A stretch of 64,000 nt of DNA, from the NCBI RefSeq assembly GCF_030272705.1, contig NZ_JARFYM010000004.1, forward strand, positions 1-64,000. The letters run 5' to 3'. This document shows positions 16,287 to 25,019 of this stretch, piece by piece. The DNA comes from Rhizobium mayense (GTDB lineage Bacteria; Pseudomonadota; Alphaproteobacteria; Rhizobiales; Rhizobiaceae). The first letter of the stretch is position 1; the number at the start of each line of letters is the position of its first letter. The translations under genes and the position numbers were made by a program. The notes beneath the pieces are model-generated. The model was not told where the DNA came from and searched no databases. It worked only from the letters and a program-made list of their open reading frames with translations.

Positions 16287-17888
16287 ATGACAACAGACCG
16301 TTTGTCTTATCAATCGCAAAATTGGATACTGACCAAGCCATCCGCAAAGGGCAAGAACGGTATCGTGGTTTCGCAGAGCAGCGACGCAGCGAAGGCAGGT
16401 GCGGCAATACTCGAGGCAGGTGGCAATGCAGCCGATGCAGCCGTCGCCGCCTGCTTCGCGCTGGCGGCGGTCGAGCCCTGGAATAGCGGCCTCGGCGGCA
16501 TAGGCTTCGCTGTCGTCCTTGGCGCGGGCGCAACCCAGGCCAAGGTCGTGGATTTCGGCCCTGTCGCGCCTCATCGCGCCGATCCAGCGGATTATCCTTT
16601 GACCGGCGCGATGAAGCGCGATCTCTTCACCTGGCCTGAAGTCGAAGGCGACAAGAACATTCATGGACCCCTGTCCTTTTGCACGCCTTCCGCAGTCGCA
16701 GGCTATGCCAAACTGAAGGAAGCCTTCGGCACGCAGATGCCGGTCGCCGACCTGCTGGCCCCGGCTATTACGCTCGCCAAGCGAGGCTTGGCGCAGGATT
16801 GGTATACGACGCTCAAGATCGCCTCATCGGCCTCCGTCCTCAGGCTCTATGAGGAAAGCGCGCGTATCTATCTGCCCAACGGCCTTCCTCCGGTACAGCC
16901 TTATCAGGGTGTCCCCGGCTTTTTCCAGCTTGGCCGACTAGCTTCAACGCTGGAACGCCTGGCGGAAGCCGGCTTCGACGACTTCTATCGCGGGGATATC
17001 GCCGCTCGCCTTGCAGTAGACATTGCCGCGATGGGCGGCGTTGTCGATGCCGAGGATCTCGCCGGTTGCCAAGCCGTGGTTCGCGACGCACCGACCATCG
17101 ACTGGCGCGGAACCCATTTCATTCACACGGCGGGAGGTCTGACCGCCGCGCCTACACTTGCCGATGTCATCGCGGGCATGGCCGATTATCCTCCAACGGC
17201 GTCCGGCCCGGGAGCCGACTGGTTTACAGGCCTGTCGCGCGTATTGCGGCGCGCTTACGCCAGCCGTCTCGAGGGACTTGGCGCGGCGCGCGCTGCCGTC
17301 GAGCCCGGCGACACCTGTACAACCCACCTCACCGTGGTCGACGGTGACGGCAATCTCGTCGCCGTCACCACGACACTGCTCTCATCAATGGGAAGCCGCG
17401 TGGTCCTGCCGTCGACCGGTGTACTGATGAACAACGGCATGATGTGGTTCGATCCCCGGCCCGATAGCGCCAATGCGATCAAGCCTGGCGCGCGACCGCT
17501 CTGCAACATGTGCCCGGTGATCGTCACGCCGAAGGATGGCGGATGGCCGCGTATGGCCGCGGGCGCGTCAGGGGGGCGTCGCATTCTTGCGAGCGTGTAC
17601 CAGATGCTCGCTTGGACGCTCGATTTCCACATGACCGTGCCGGCAGCCGCTCACGCCCCGCGTATCGACGTGTCCGGCCCCGACGATACCAGTGCCGACC
17701 GGAGATTGCCGGAAGATGTTCTTGCCGCATTGGAGGGTGCCGGGCCGCTTTCGGTCGTGGAACATGGTGTGCTGCCGATCAACTTCGCCTGTCCCAATCT
17801 GATCGTCGCCGATCGCGACGGAGCAGAAGGCTGCAGCGACGTCGTCTCTCCATGGTCGGCTGCGATTGCGGCCACTGCCCGCATTTGA
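16287..17888 (+). CDS. Gamma-glutamyltransferase family (Ntn hydrolase) protein
   Basis: A 533-residue self-cleaving Ntn hydrolase. The N-terminal half carries the conserved GGNAADAAVAACFALAAVEP and GLGGIGF segments. The small-subunit start with the nucleophilic Thr is in DTCTTHLTVVDGDGN (about residue 353), followed by SSMGSRVVLPSTGVLMNN. No signal peptide is visible, unlike periplasmic GGTs, so a cytoplasmic hydrolase or transferase acting on gamma-glutamyl amides or related acyl compounds is likely. The ATG at 16287 follows GGGGAAAACTC. Its neighbours are an amine oxidase, a deacetylase-family amidase and an importer, which suggests release of an amine from an amide. Confidence 0.85.
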   Translation: MTTDRLSYQSQNWILTKPSAKGKNGIVVSQSSDAAKAGAAILEAGGNAADAAVAACFALAAVEPWNSGLGGIGFAVVLGAGATQAKVVDFGPVAPHRADPADYPLTGAMKRDLFTWPEVEGDKNIHGPLSFCTPSAVAGYAKLKEAFGTQMPVADLLAPAITLAKRGLAQDWYTTLKIASSASVLRLYEESARIYLPNGLPPVQPYQGVPGFFQLGRLASTLERLAEAGFDDFYRGDIAARLAVDIAAMGGVVDAEDLAGCQAVVRDAPTIDWRGTHFIHTAGGLTAAPTLADVIAGMADYPPTASGPGADWFTGLSRVLRRAYASRLEGLGAARAAVEPGDTCTTHLTVVDGDGNLVAVTTTLLSSMGSRVVLPSTGVLMNNGMMWFDPRPDSANAIKPGARPLCNMCPVIVTPKDGGWPRMAAGASGGRRILASVYQMLAWTLDFHMTVPAAAHAPRIDVSGPDDTSADRRLPEDVLAALEGAGPLSVVEHGVLPINFACPNLIVADRDGAEGCSDVVSPWSAAIAATARI

Positions 17889-17967
17889 TCGTCGGTGAGA
17901 GGCTTGCTTGCGCAGTATGCCAAGATTAACGCATGATGCGTGACCACATCGAGTCCCAGTCGCTGCA

Positions 17968-19212
17968 ATGAATTCAGAACCAGACATCGCAATCATTGGC
18001 GCCGGCGCAGCTGGCATCGGCGCCGCACGGCGCCTTGCCCAAACCGGGCTTTCCATATCGATCTTCGATGCGCTGCCGCGCCTTGGCGGCCGCGCCTGGA
18101 CGTACAAGACATCAGTAGGGGCTGTCGATCTCGGCTGCGGCTGGCTTCACTCCGCCGATCGCAACCCATGGACACGAATCGCCGAAGAATCGGGATTCGA
18201 GGTCGACCGTCGCTTGACCGCCTGGGGCGAACAATATCGCAGCCTTGGGTTTCCGAAAGCCGAGCGCGAGGACGCTCGGCGTGCCTTCGCGCGATGGAGC
18301 CACCGCGTTGCGACGGGGCAGCCTGCCAGCGACAGAGCCTCGGACGCGCTGGATCCCGACGGGCCTTGGACAGCCTATCTGCAGGCCTTGAGCGGCTATA
18401 TCAGCGGCGATGAGCTTGAACGCATTTCAATGAAGGATTATGCGGCCTATGACGAAGCCTCCACCGATTGCAACTGGCGCGTACCCACTGGCTATGGTGC
18501 CCTGATATCGGCGAGCCTGCCGGTCGGCGTCGAGCTTCATCTCGCCACCCCCGTGGAAGCACTGACTCTCGGCCAGAGCCGCATCCTGCTCCAGACCGCG
18601 CGCGGCACCGTGCGAGCCCGCGCTGCCATTCTCACGGTTTCGACGAATGTGCTCGCGGGCGGCGCTATCTCCTTGTCATCGGCGCTCGACCCATGGCGCG
18701 AGGCTGCCGCCCGCCTGCCGCTCGGCAATAACGAAAAGCTGTTCCTGGAGATTGTTGGCGAAAGCCCCTTCGCGCCTGAGAGCCACGTTCTCGGTGATCC
18801 CCATGATCCGACGACCGGCACTTACTATATTCGCCCCTTCGGCTCACCGGTGATCGAATGCTTTCTCGGAGGCGCCGGCGCACGGGTTGCGGCAGCCGAA
18901 GGGCACCGTGCGGCATTCGACCGAGCGATAGGCCAACTTGCATCGCTCTTCGGCTCTTCCGTACGCGACTGCCTTCGGCCACTCATCGCTTCCGACTGGG
19001 CTCATACGTCATCGATCGGCGGTGGCTACAGCCACGCTTTGCCCGGCCAGGCGGACGCTCGAATTGCTTTGGCCAGGCCGTTCGACAACCGGCTGTTCTT
19101 TGCAGGCGAAGCAACGCACACAAGCGACTTTTCTACTGCGCACGGTGGCTACGAGAGTGGTGTCCGCGCCGCCGAGGAAGCGATCAGCGCACTCTCCCCG
19201 CGCTCGCGATAG
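17968..19212 (+). CDS. FAD-dependent amine oxidase family protein
   Basis: A 414-residue flavoenzyme with the N-terminal ADP-binding fold (AIIGAGAAGIGAARRL), the LGGRAWT motif that follows it in amine oxidases, a GCGWLHSADRNPW segment, and the C-terminal FAD motif RLFFAGEATHTSDFSTAHGG with the usual ESGVRAAEEA helix. The architecture is that of monoamine/polyamine oxidases, which oxidise an amine to an imine or aldehyde with release of H2O2. There is no signal peptide. It starts 79 bp after the gamma-glutamyltransferase and is the last gene before the convergent ABC operon. Confidence 0.87.
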   Translation: MNSEPDIAIIGAGAAGIGAARRLAQTGLSISIFDALPRLGGRAWTYKTSVGAVDLGCGWLHSADRNPWTRIAEESGFEVDRRLTAWGEQYRSLGFPKAEREDARRAFARWSHRVATGQPASDRASDALDPDGPWTAYLQALSGYISGDELERISMKDYAAYDEASTDCNWRVPTGYGALISASLPVGVELHLATPVEALTLGQSRILLQTARGTVRARAAILTVSTNVLAGGAISLSSALDPWREAAARLPLGNNEKLFLEIVGESPFAPESHVLGDPHDPTTGTYYIRPFGSPVIECFLGGAGARVAAAEGHRAAFDRAIGQLASLFGSSVRDCLRPLIASDWAHTSSIGGGYSHALPGQADARIALARPFDNRLFFAGEATHTSDFSTAHGGYESGVRAAEEAISALSPRSR

Positions 19213-19310
19213 CATGACTGACGACGTCCCGCTTGTCGCGGCCGCTTTGGCGTGGCAGCCCGGCTCACGCCTCCACGTCCACCAGGCGCAGCCCGATGTG
19301 GCGGCGCGTT

Positions 19311-20057
19311 TTAGCCGCCGATCATCAGCTTGACGATTTCCTCATGGGTCGTTTCGCTGATCTTGCGCTCTCCGGCAACGATGCCACGTCGTAGGACGAT
19401 GATGCGGTCGGACACCGAAAAAATGTCCTGGAGGTTGTGCGAGATGAAGATCACGCCACGACCTTGTGCCTTCAGCGACTTGATCAATGCCACCACCTTG
19501 CGCTGCTCCGGCACACCGAGAGCTGCGGTGGGCTCGTCCATGATCAGGATCCGGGCGTTCCAATAGACCGCGCGGCCGATGGCCACCGCCTGGCGTTGGC
19601 CGCCGGAAAAGTTGCTGACCGGCGCATCCAGCCTTTTCACATGGAAGTCAAGCCGCGCCATCGTTTCGCGGGCTGCCTCTGCCATCGCCTTCCGGTCTAG
19701 GACGGGCAGGAAGCCGAAAAGCTTCTTCATGGGTTCGCGGCCAAGGAAGATATTGGCACCGATCGTCAGATTGTCGGCAAGCGCCAGATCCTGGTAGATC
19801 GTCTCTATTCCCTTTTCCCGCGCATCCTGTGGCGAGGAGAAGGTGACAGGCTTTCCCTCGATCAGGATTTCACCGGCCGTCGGCGGATAGACGCCGGAGA
19901 TCGCCTTGATCATCGTCGTCTTGCCGGCGCCATTGTCTCCCGCCAAGGCGACAACCTCGCCGGGGTGGACGATCATGGAGCAATTGTCGAGCGCCCGTAC
20001 AGCTCCGAAATACCGCGACAGATTCCGGACTTCGAGAAGGGGTGTTTCGCTATTCAT
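19311..20057 (-). CDS. Sugar ABC transporter ATP-binding protein (single-domain, RbsA-like half)
   Basis: A 248-residue ATPase for the permease encoded just upstream. Walker A is GDNGAGKTT, the Q-loop region YQDLALADNL, the signature FSGGQRQ and Walker B ILIMDEPTAALG, with H-loop ISHNL. Carbohydrate ABC ATPases of the RbsA type are usually about 500 residues with two domains; this one has only one and must act as a homodimer. The start at 20057 overlaps the permease stop by 8 nt; the open frame extends 33 codons further back inside the permease gene. It is the third gene of a binding protein-permease-ATPase operon. Confidence 0.9.
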   Translation of the reverse strand: MNSETPLLEVRNLSRYFGAVRALDNCSMIVHPGEVVALAGDNGAGKTTMIKAISGVYPPTAGEILIEGKPVTFSSPQDAREKGIETIYQDLALADNLTIGANIFLGREPMKKLFGFLPVLDRKAMAEAARETMARLDFHVKRLDAPVSNFSGGQRQAVAIGRAVYWNARILIMDEPTAALGVPEQRKVVALIKSLKAQGRGVIFISHNLQDIFSVSDRIIVLRRGIVAGERKISETTHEEIVKLMIGG

Positions 20058-21117
20058 CCTGTTTTGCTCCGCTGAACCGGCGCTGCGCCTGATCGATGAG
20101 TACCGAAATGATGATGACGATACCGACTGCGATGAACTGCCAGAACGGCTCGACATTCATGAAAACCAGGCCGTATTGAATGACGGCGATGACCAGCGCG
20201 CCGGCGATGGTGCCGGTGATCGTGCCCGAACCGCCGAACAGACTGGCGCCGCCGATGACGACCGCGGCCACGCTATCGAGCAGCAGCGGTTCGCCGGCCT
20301 GGGCAGCGCCGGCGGTAAAGCGGGCCGCATAGAGCGCGCCGCCGAGGCCGGCGCAGACCGCCGAAAGTATGTAGAGCCTCAGAAGGTGGGTTCTGATATC
20401 GATGCCGGCCCGTCGCGCTGCCTGCGCGTTGGCGCCGATCGCATAATTATGCTGGCCGAAGCGTGTCTGGCTCAGCAGGTAATGCATGATGATGACAAAG
20501 ACGATGGTAACAATGACGAGATAGGGCACGCCGTAAAAGCGGCCGTTACCAAGCTCGGCGAAATAGGAATTCTTGACGGGCACGGTCGTGCCGCCGGCAA
20601 GCAGAAATGCAGTGCCGCGGGCGACGCCGAACATGCCGAGCGTGCCGATGAAGGGCGGGACCTTCAAGCGGGAAATCAGCAGGCCGTTGATGAGACCGGG
20701 CAAGGCGGCGGCAAGCATTGCAACGAGAATGCCCAGAACCATCGCCACCGGTAGAGGCATATAGAGACCGGCGATATTGGTGACGTGCGCGGCGATGACC
20801 GCCGCGAAACCCATAATGAAGCCGGTCGAAAGGTCGATGCCGCCGGATATGATGACGAAGGTCTGGCCGATGGCAAGCAGCAGCGGCGCCACGGCAAAAA
20901 CCGCAACCGATTGCCAGTTGAACGATGAGCCGATGAAGGTGCCGCCGAAATCGATGCGCGCCCAGATCTCGAAAATCACGATCAGCGCGGCAAGGAAAAG
21001 CCACGCACGCAATTGAGCGATGCGATTGACGATAGTCTTTGCCTGATCGCTATGGTCCGCCTGCGGCGCCACATGTTGCTGGTCCGTTTTGGGGGCCTCG
21101 ATATTATCGATTGTCAT
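20050..21117 (-). CDS. Sugar ABC transporter permease (RbsC-type)
   Basis: A 355-residue inner-membrane permease of the BPD_transp_2 family. A hydrophilic N-terminus of about 35 residues precedes eight to ten membrane segments. Conserved elements are FVIISGGIDLSTGFIMGFAAV (read in parts, residues ~90-110), GTLGMFGVARG, the EAA-like loop GANAQAARRAGIDI near residue 235 and GGASLFGG near 285. It is flanked in operon order by a Tat-type binding protein (upstream) and a single-domain ATPase (downstream). Confidence 0.92.
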   Translation of the reverse strand: MTIDNIEAPKTDQQHVAPQADHSDQAKTIVNRIAQLRAWLFLAALIVIFEIWARIDFGGTFIGSSFNWQSVAVFAVAPLLLAIGQTFVIISGGIDLSTGFIMGFAAVIAAHVTNIAGLYMPLPVAMVLGILVAMLAAALPGLINGLLISRLKVPPFIGTLGMFGVARGTAFLLAGGTTVPVKNSYFAELGNGRFYGVPYLVIVTIVFVIIMHYLLSQTRFGQHNYAIGANAQAARRAGIDIRTHLLRLYILSAVCAGLGGALYAARFTAGAAQAGEPLLLDSVAAVVIGGASLFGGSGTITGTIAGALVIAVIQYGLVFMNVEPFWQFIAVGIVIIISVLIDQAQRRFSGAKQDE

Positions 21118-21224
21118 GTATCAACCCGAACTCGAGCGAGGACGGCCAGAAGCCGCCACGCTCATTCTCTACCGTGGTCAAAGATGCGCCTCGCCCATTG
21201 AGCGGGGCGCCAGACTCCATCCGA

Positions 21225-22214
21225 TCAATCGGAGTAGATGAATTTCGCGACATTCTTGTCGGTGACATTCGACTTGTCGATGACCGTGAAGCCGGTACCG
21301 ATGGAAGTCGGAATTGAATTGCCGGTCAGATGGGCAAAAGCTGCCATGACACCGAAGTAGCCGATCTCGGCCGGATGCTGGGCAATCGCAAGATCGACAA
21401 GACCGGAGTTGATGTTGTCGACGATCGTTGTCGGCGCATCGAAGGCGACGACACGGATCTTGCCCGTCTGACCCGCCTGCTGCACGCCGTTCGCAGCGCC
21501 GAGCGCGGAAAACAGATTGGCACCGAAAACGCCGTCGAGATCCGAATTGCGAGCATAGACTGCCTGCAGCTGGGATGCCGCCTTGTTGGCGTCATCGTCG
21601 TTGTACTGTGTTTCCAGAACGCTGATGTTCGGATATTTCTTCATCTCGTCCTTGAAGCCCTGCTCGCGCTGGTCGGTCGTCGAGATGCCGGGCTTCACGT
21701 TGGAAACATAGACCTTGCCCTTTTCGCCGATAGCCTTTGCAAGCGCGCGTGCAGCGATCGCGCCTCCGAGGAGGTTGTCCGAGGCGATATAGGAAAGCGG
21801 GAAATCGGCGTCGCCTTTGCCCGTTTGGTAGACACCGGTGCCGATGAACGTATCGACGGTGATGACCGGAATGCCTGCATCGGCAGCCTTCTTCAGCGGC
21901 TGGATCAACTGATCCTTGTCGGTCGGCGCAATCAGGATTGCATCAGGCTTCTTCGCGATGATAGCGTCGAGAACCGGAACCTGCGTGACCGGATTGAAGT
22001 CGGGCGCTCCTTGGAACACAAGCTCCGCACCCACCGCCTTGGCAGCCGCTTCGGCACCCTTGCGCATGGTGATGTAGAAGGCGTCCGTGGTCAGGCCCGG
22101 AATCAAGGCAATGGTGAATTTCTTGTCTTGTGCCTTGACGCTTCCGGCGACAGCCGACACGCCAGTGGCAAGCGTTGCCACAGCGGTGGCTTTTAGAAAT
22201 GAACGACGCTCCAT
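21225..22214 (-). CDS. Sugar ABC transporter substrate-binding protein with a twin-arginine signal
   Basis: A 329-residue periplasmic sugar-binding protein, first gene of the operon. The N-terminus MERRSFLKATAVATLATG has the twin-arginine consensus RRSFLK, so export is probably through Tat, unusual for a ribose-type binding protein, and cleavage is expected near VKAQD. Family markers include AIIAKKPDAILIAPTDKDQL, GIPVITVDTF, DNLLGGAIAARAL and VVAFDAPTTIVDNINSG. It sits 230 bp after the ROK/P-loop kinase gene on the same strand, with its own upstream region. The context suggests uptake of the hexose or hexitol used by the neighbouring kinases and aldolases. Confidence 0.9.
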   Translation of the reverse strand: MERRSFLKATAVATLATGVSAVAGSVKAQDKKFTIALIPGLTTDAFYITMRKGAEAAAKAVGAELVFQGAPDFNPVTQVPVLDAIIAKKPDAILIAPTDKDQLIQPLKKAADAGIPVITVDTFIGTGVYQTGKGDADFPLSYIASDNLLGGAIAARALAKAIGEKGKVYVSNVKPGISTTDQREQGFKDEMKKYPNISVLETQYNDDDANKAASQLQAVYARNSDLDGVFGANLFSALGAANGVQQAGQTGKIRVVAFDAPTTIVDNINSGLVDLAIAQHPAEIGYFGVMAAFAHLTGNSIPTSIGTGFTVIDKSNVTDKNVAKFIYSD

Positions 22215-22443
22215 AATTTCCTCCTCTTGAAGCCGAACCTCCCCTGTTCGGCAGAACGGATAATCAGCGGCTTATAGCGGGCCGTCAAGTAATTTTTTTC
22301 CGCAACGAATTTCCAGTATCTGTTTGAAATAACTTGCCAATTAGCGCGATCGACAATGCTCCGCACCCTGCACGCCAACGGAGTGCTGCGCGGTCGTTTG
22401 AAATCAGGTCGTGCTTTCTCGGCCGCCTGGAAGGCGGCTGCAT

Positions 22444-23856
22444 TCATGCCTGGTCGAACACCTTTGAAATCCAGGCCGTCACATCCACGATGTCGGGTTC
22501 CTTTGTCTGATCGACCGTCATCACCGCGCCACATCCCATGGGTTCTGCGCGATCGGCGAGCGCCACCAGTTCCGGAACATATTCGGCCCCCGGATGACCT
22601 GGCAGCCTGTTCTTCAGACGACTGGCATATCGCTCCCCCGCCACAATGCCCGGGACCTTGCACCAAAGCTCCGCGACGCGATCGACGCCAGCGTCTTTGA
22701 TATAGGCTTCGAGCACGGCTTTTGGCTGAAACCCAAACCATGCGTCGACGATGAATGTAGATCCGGCCGGCGCCTCACGAATGAACGACCAGATCGCCTG
22801 GTAGCTTGCTCTCCCCAATGTCCGATTGAAATCTCGGTCCACGCCGCCGATGTGCTCCAGAAACGGGTTCTTGATGCCATCGAGGGAGAGGACCGGCCAC
22901 CCGGTCCTTTGCGACAACAATTTTGCCAGGCGGCTTTTCCCCGATGCCGGCACGCCGTTGACGAGAACGACACGTTTTTCGGCAGAGCTGTCGAGACCCG
23001 CGAATGTCGATAGGCCCGCCCCAATCACACCGGCGTCATCACCGAGTTTCGCCGGCACAATCGTTGGCCGAAACCATGGCGCCATCGCCGGAAGATCGGC
23101 AAGGGCGCGCGCCGCGTCGGAACCGAGGCCGCCTCCCAATACGATGATTTCCGGATCCATCGTTGCTGCAATATTGTCGAGCGCCATACGCAGAGGGGAC
23201 GCCCAGGCATGCAACACCGCCCTGGCGGCGGCATTTCCGCCGGAGGCCATTTCAAACACCTCACAGACGGATAGGGCCGGGAGCCCGGCTTCTTTCATGT
23301 GTCGACGCAGGGCCGTTCCCGAGCTGAAGGTCTCCACGCAGCCACGTCTTCCGCAGGCGCATAGAGGGCCATCCTGCAGGACGGAGATATGGCCCAGCTG
23401 CCCGGCCGCCATATGGCCGTGATAAATCCGACCGTTATCGGCAACCGCGCCGCCAATACCTGTTCCTATCGTCAGCATCGCGACGCTCTGATAGCCCTTG
23501 GCGACACCGATGCTCATTTCGGCGATGAGCGCCATGCTGCAGTCGTTTTCGAGGACGACCTTCTTGCAGAGACCTGCCTCCAGCCGATCGGCGAAATCGA
23601 TGTCGGCCAGGTTCAGAATGCCGCCGGATAGAACCGTGCGATTTGCGATGTCGACGCGGCCGGGGATGCCAACTCCGATCCCGACAACCCCAGCCACGTC
23701 GAGTTGTGTCACCATTGCCTTGACACGCTCGACAACCTGCAAGGGATCCGCCGGAGTTTGTTCCGATAGCTTTCTGAGAAGCTCGCCTCGACTGGACACG
23801 AGGGCCGCTCGGATGTTCGTACCGCCAATATCCACGCCAATGGCTATTTCAGGCAT
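22444..23856 (-). CDS. Two-domain kinase: ROK sugar kinase fused to a P-loop (AAA/gluconokinase-like) kinase domain
   Basis: A 470-residue fusion. Residues 1 to about 300 are a ROK sugar kinase: ATP motif GVDIGGTNIRAAL, catalytic Asp in VLENDCSMALIAE, TIGTGIGGAV, and the zinc motif CACGRRGCVE. Residues ~303-470 are a separate P-loop kinase with Walker A VLVNGVPASGKSRLAK and a lid-like region with several Arg (ASRLKNRLPGH). Ordinary ROK kinases end near residue 300-320. The gene overlaps the LacD-type aldolase gene by 8 nt, so both act in one pathway. Sequential phosphorylation to a ketose bisphosphate for that aldolase is an attractive inference. A regulatory or salvage role of the second domain cannot be excluded. 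Confidence 0.85.
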   Translation of the reverse strand: MPEIAIGVDIGGTNIRAALVSSRGELLRKLSEQTPADPLQVVERVKAMVTQLDVAGVVGIGVGIPGRVDIANRTVLSGGILNLADIDFADRLEAGLCKKVVLENDCSMALIAEMSIGVAKGYQSVAMLTIGTGIGGAVADNGRIYHGHMAAGQLGHISVLQDGPLCACGRRGCVETFSSGTALRRHMKEAGLPALSVCEVFEMASGGNAAARAVLHAWASPLRMALDNIAATMDPEIIVLGGGLGSDAARALADLPAMAPWFRPTIVPAKLGDDAGVIGAGLSTFAGLDSSAEKRVVLVNGVPASGKSRLAKLLSQRTGWPVLSLDGIKNPFLEHIGGVDRDFNRTLGRASYQAIWSFIREAPAGSTFIVDAWFGFQPKAVLEAYIKDAGVDRVAELWCKVPGIVAGERYASRLKNRLPGHPGAEYVPELVALADRAEPMGCGAVMTVDQTKEPDIVDVTAWISKVFDQA

Positions 23857-24790
23857 CTGCTTTCTGTCCCTGGTCGATACCTTCGGACTTAACGCCTTTG
23901 AAATGGGCTGATATCACCGCTTGAATTTCACGAAGCCGCGGAACCGCCACTGACTGCAATCTATCCCTCGTGACGGACCGGTCGAGCGAAATGCAGTCTT
24001 TCCATAATGAGCGTCCTGCGATGACGCCGGAAGCCCCATTTCGCATGGCATCTTCAACTTGTTTCAGGAACGTCGAGTGGTCGACGCCGGCCGACAACAC
24101 TGCCCACGGCACGTCCCCTGCGAGCTTCGTGACCTCCGCGCAAGCTTCAGCAGTTCCAGGATAGGGAATCTTCAGCACCTTGGCGCCGCAATCCAGGCAA
24201 ATCCTGCTTCCTCCGACGACCAGCGACGGCAGCTTCGCTTTATACTCGGCCTCATTTTCGTCATCAAACCTGTAGGTCAGGAACTCGACAACGAGCAGCA
24301 GGTCCTCGCGTGCGAAATCGTCGATGCACTGACGCAGGATATTGATGTTGTGCGCGTTCGCTTCCTCCCGATCCGAGCGGAGATAGACCATGATCTTGCC
24401 GCCGGTGGCGCCGAGTTGGCGGACGCTGCGGGCCGAGATGCCCGGAACCAGCTTGGAAAGGCGATAGCCTTCCGGCGACGTACCCCATCCTGACGCATCC
24501 AGGCCGATCAGAAGGGCTGTATCGCGTTGGATGATGCGGTCATCGACCAAAGCCGGAACGGCACAGATCGGATCGACCAGCACGCAGGATGCCTTGCTTG
24601 CCAGAAACCTGGCGATGTCGGCCTTCGTATCGCCGAGGGTCTTGTCAGAGATAGCGGCTTGCGCCTCCGGATCCTTTGCAAGCAGACTGCGCATGCCGCC
24701 GCGTTGATCGCAGGCGATCACCATCATGGCTCCGTCATTGCCGCAAATCTGCTGGTACCCTCGCATTTCAGCTGTCGTCAATCTGGACAT
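23849..24790 (-). CDS. Class I tagatose-1,6-bisphosphate aldolase family protein (LacD/YihT-like)
   Basis: A 313-residue TIM-barrel Schiff-base aldolase of the DeoC/LacD family. It should cleave a ketose bisphosphate or related phosphate to dihydroxyacetone phosphate and an aldehyde. Visible landmarks are ACDQRGGMRSLL near the N-terminus, SCVLVDPICA, LLIGLDASGWG, the strand carrying the probable Schiff-base Lys in GAKVLKIPYPG, and WAVLSAGVDHSTFLKQ. GGAGG stands upstream of the ATG at 24790. It is the first gene of a leftward transcript with the fused kinase, divergent from the SorC regulator. YihT-type sulfosugar aldolases belong to the same family; no sulfosugar partners are present here. 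Confidence 0.85.
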   Translation of the reverse strand: MSRLTTAEMRGYQQICGNDGAMMVIACDQRGGMRSLLAKDPEAQAAISDKTLGDTKADIARFLASKASCVLVDPICAVPALVDDRIIQRDTALLIGLDASGWGTSPEGYRLSKLVPGISARSVRQLGATGGKIMVYLRSDREEANAHNINILRQCIDDFAREDLLLVVEFLTYRFDDENEAEYKAKLPSLVVGGSRICLDCGAKVLKIPYPGTAEACAEVTKLAGDVPWAVLSAGVDHSTFLKQVEDAMRNGASGVIAGRSLWKDCISLDRSVTRDRLQSVAVPRLREIQAVISAHFKGVKSEGIDQGQKADA

Positions 24791-24884
24791 CTAATCCTCC
24801 GTTTAGGGCGCCCGAAACAAGATGCTGAAAGCCCATCCCGCTCTCAGGATTCGCATGGGATGGCCAATGAACCTTGATATCCCT

Positions 24885-24897
24885 CATGCGCCGCATG
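24885..24897. promoter_or_regulatory. SorC-type operator candidate 1: perfect 13-bp palindrome CATGCGCCGCATG
   Basis: A perfect palindrome (CATGCG-C-CGCATG) between the divergent aldolase and SorC genes, about 95 bp from the aldolase start. A near-identical copy lies 51 bp away centre to centre, close to five DNA turns, so a multimeric regulator could bind both on the same face. Confidence 0.65.
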
Positions 24898-24935
24898 ATC
24901 GTTGCGAAATCGGCCGTTTTGAGCGATAACTTCTT

Positions 24936-24948
24936 CATACGCCGCATG
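24936..24948. promoter_or_regulatory. SorC-type operator candidate 2: CATACGCCGCATG
   Basis: Matches candidate 1 at 12 of 13 positions; one base breaks the symmetry of the left arm. It lies about 70-85 bp before the SorC regulator's start, so it suits autoregulation or loop formation with the first site. Confidence 0.6.
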
Positions 24949-25019
24949 TGTAACACATTGCAGAAAGGAATTTCAACCTGAATTCATCTCAGTCGCAAGA
25001 GGCTGCAACAAACCGTGCG

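Noticed and set aside
14889..16664. 591-codon open frame on the minus strand opposite SDR, deacetylase-family and GGT genes
   Set aside because: Antisense shadow: Arg/His/Gly-rich translation, no domain motif, and all three plus-strand genes are fully supported by family motifs.
22422..22438. GCCGCC/GGCGGC hairpin between the kinase and binding-protein genes
   Set aside because: Six GC pairs without a T tract are too common in this base composition to support a terminator.
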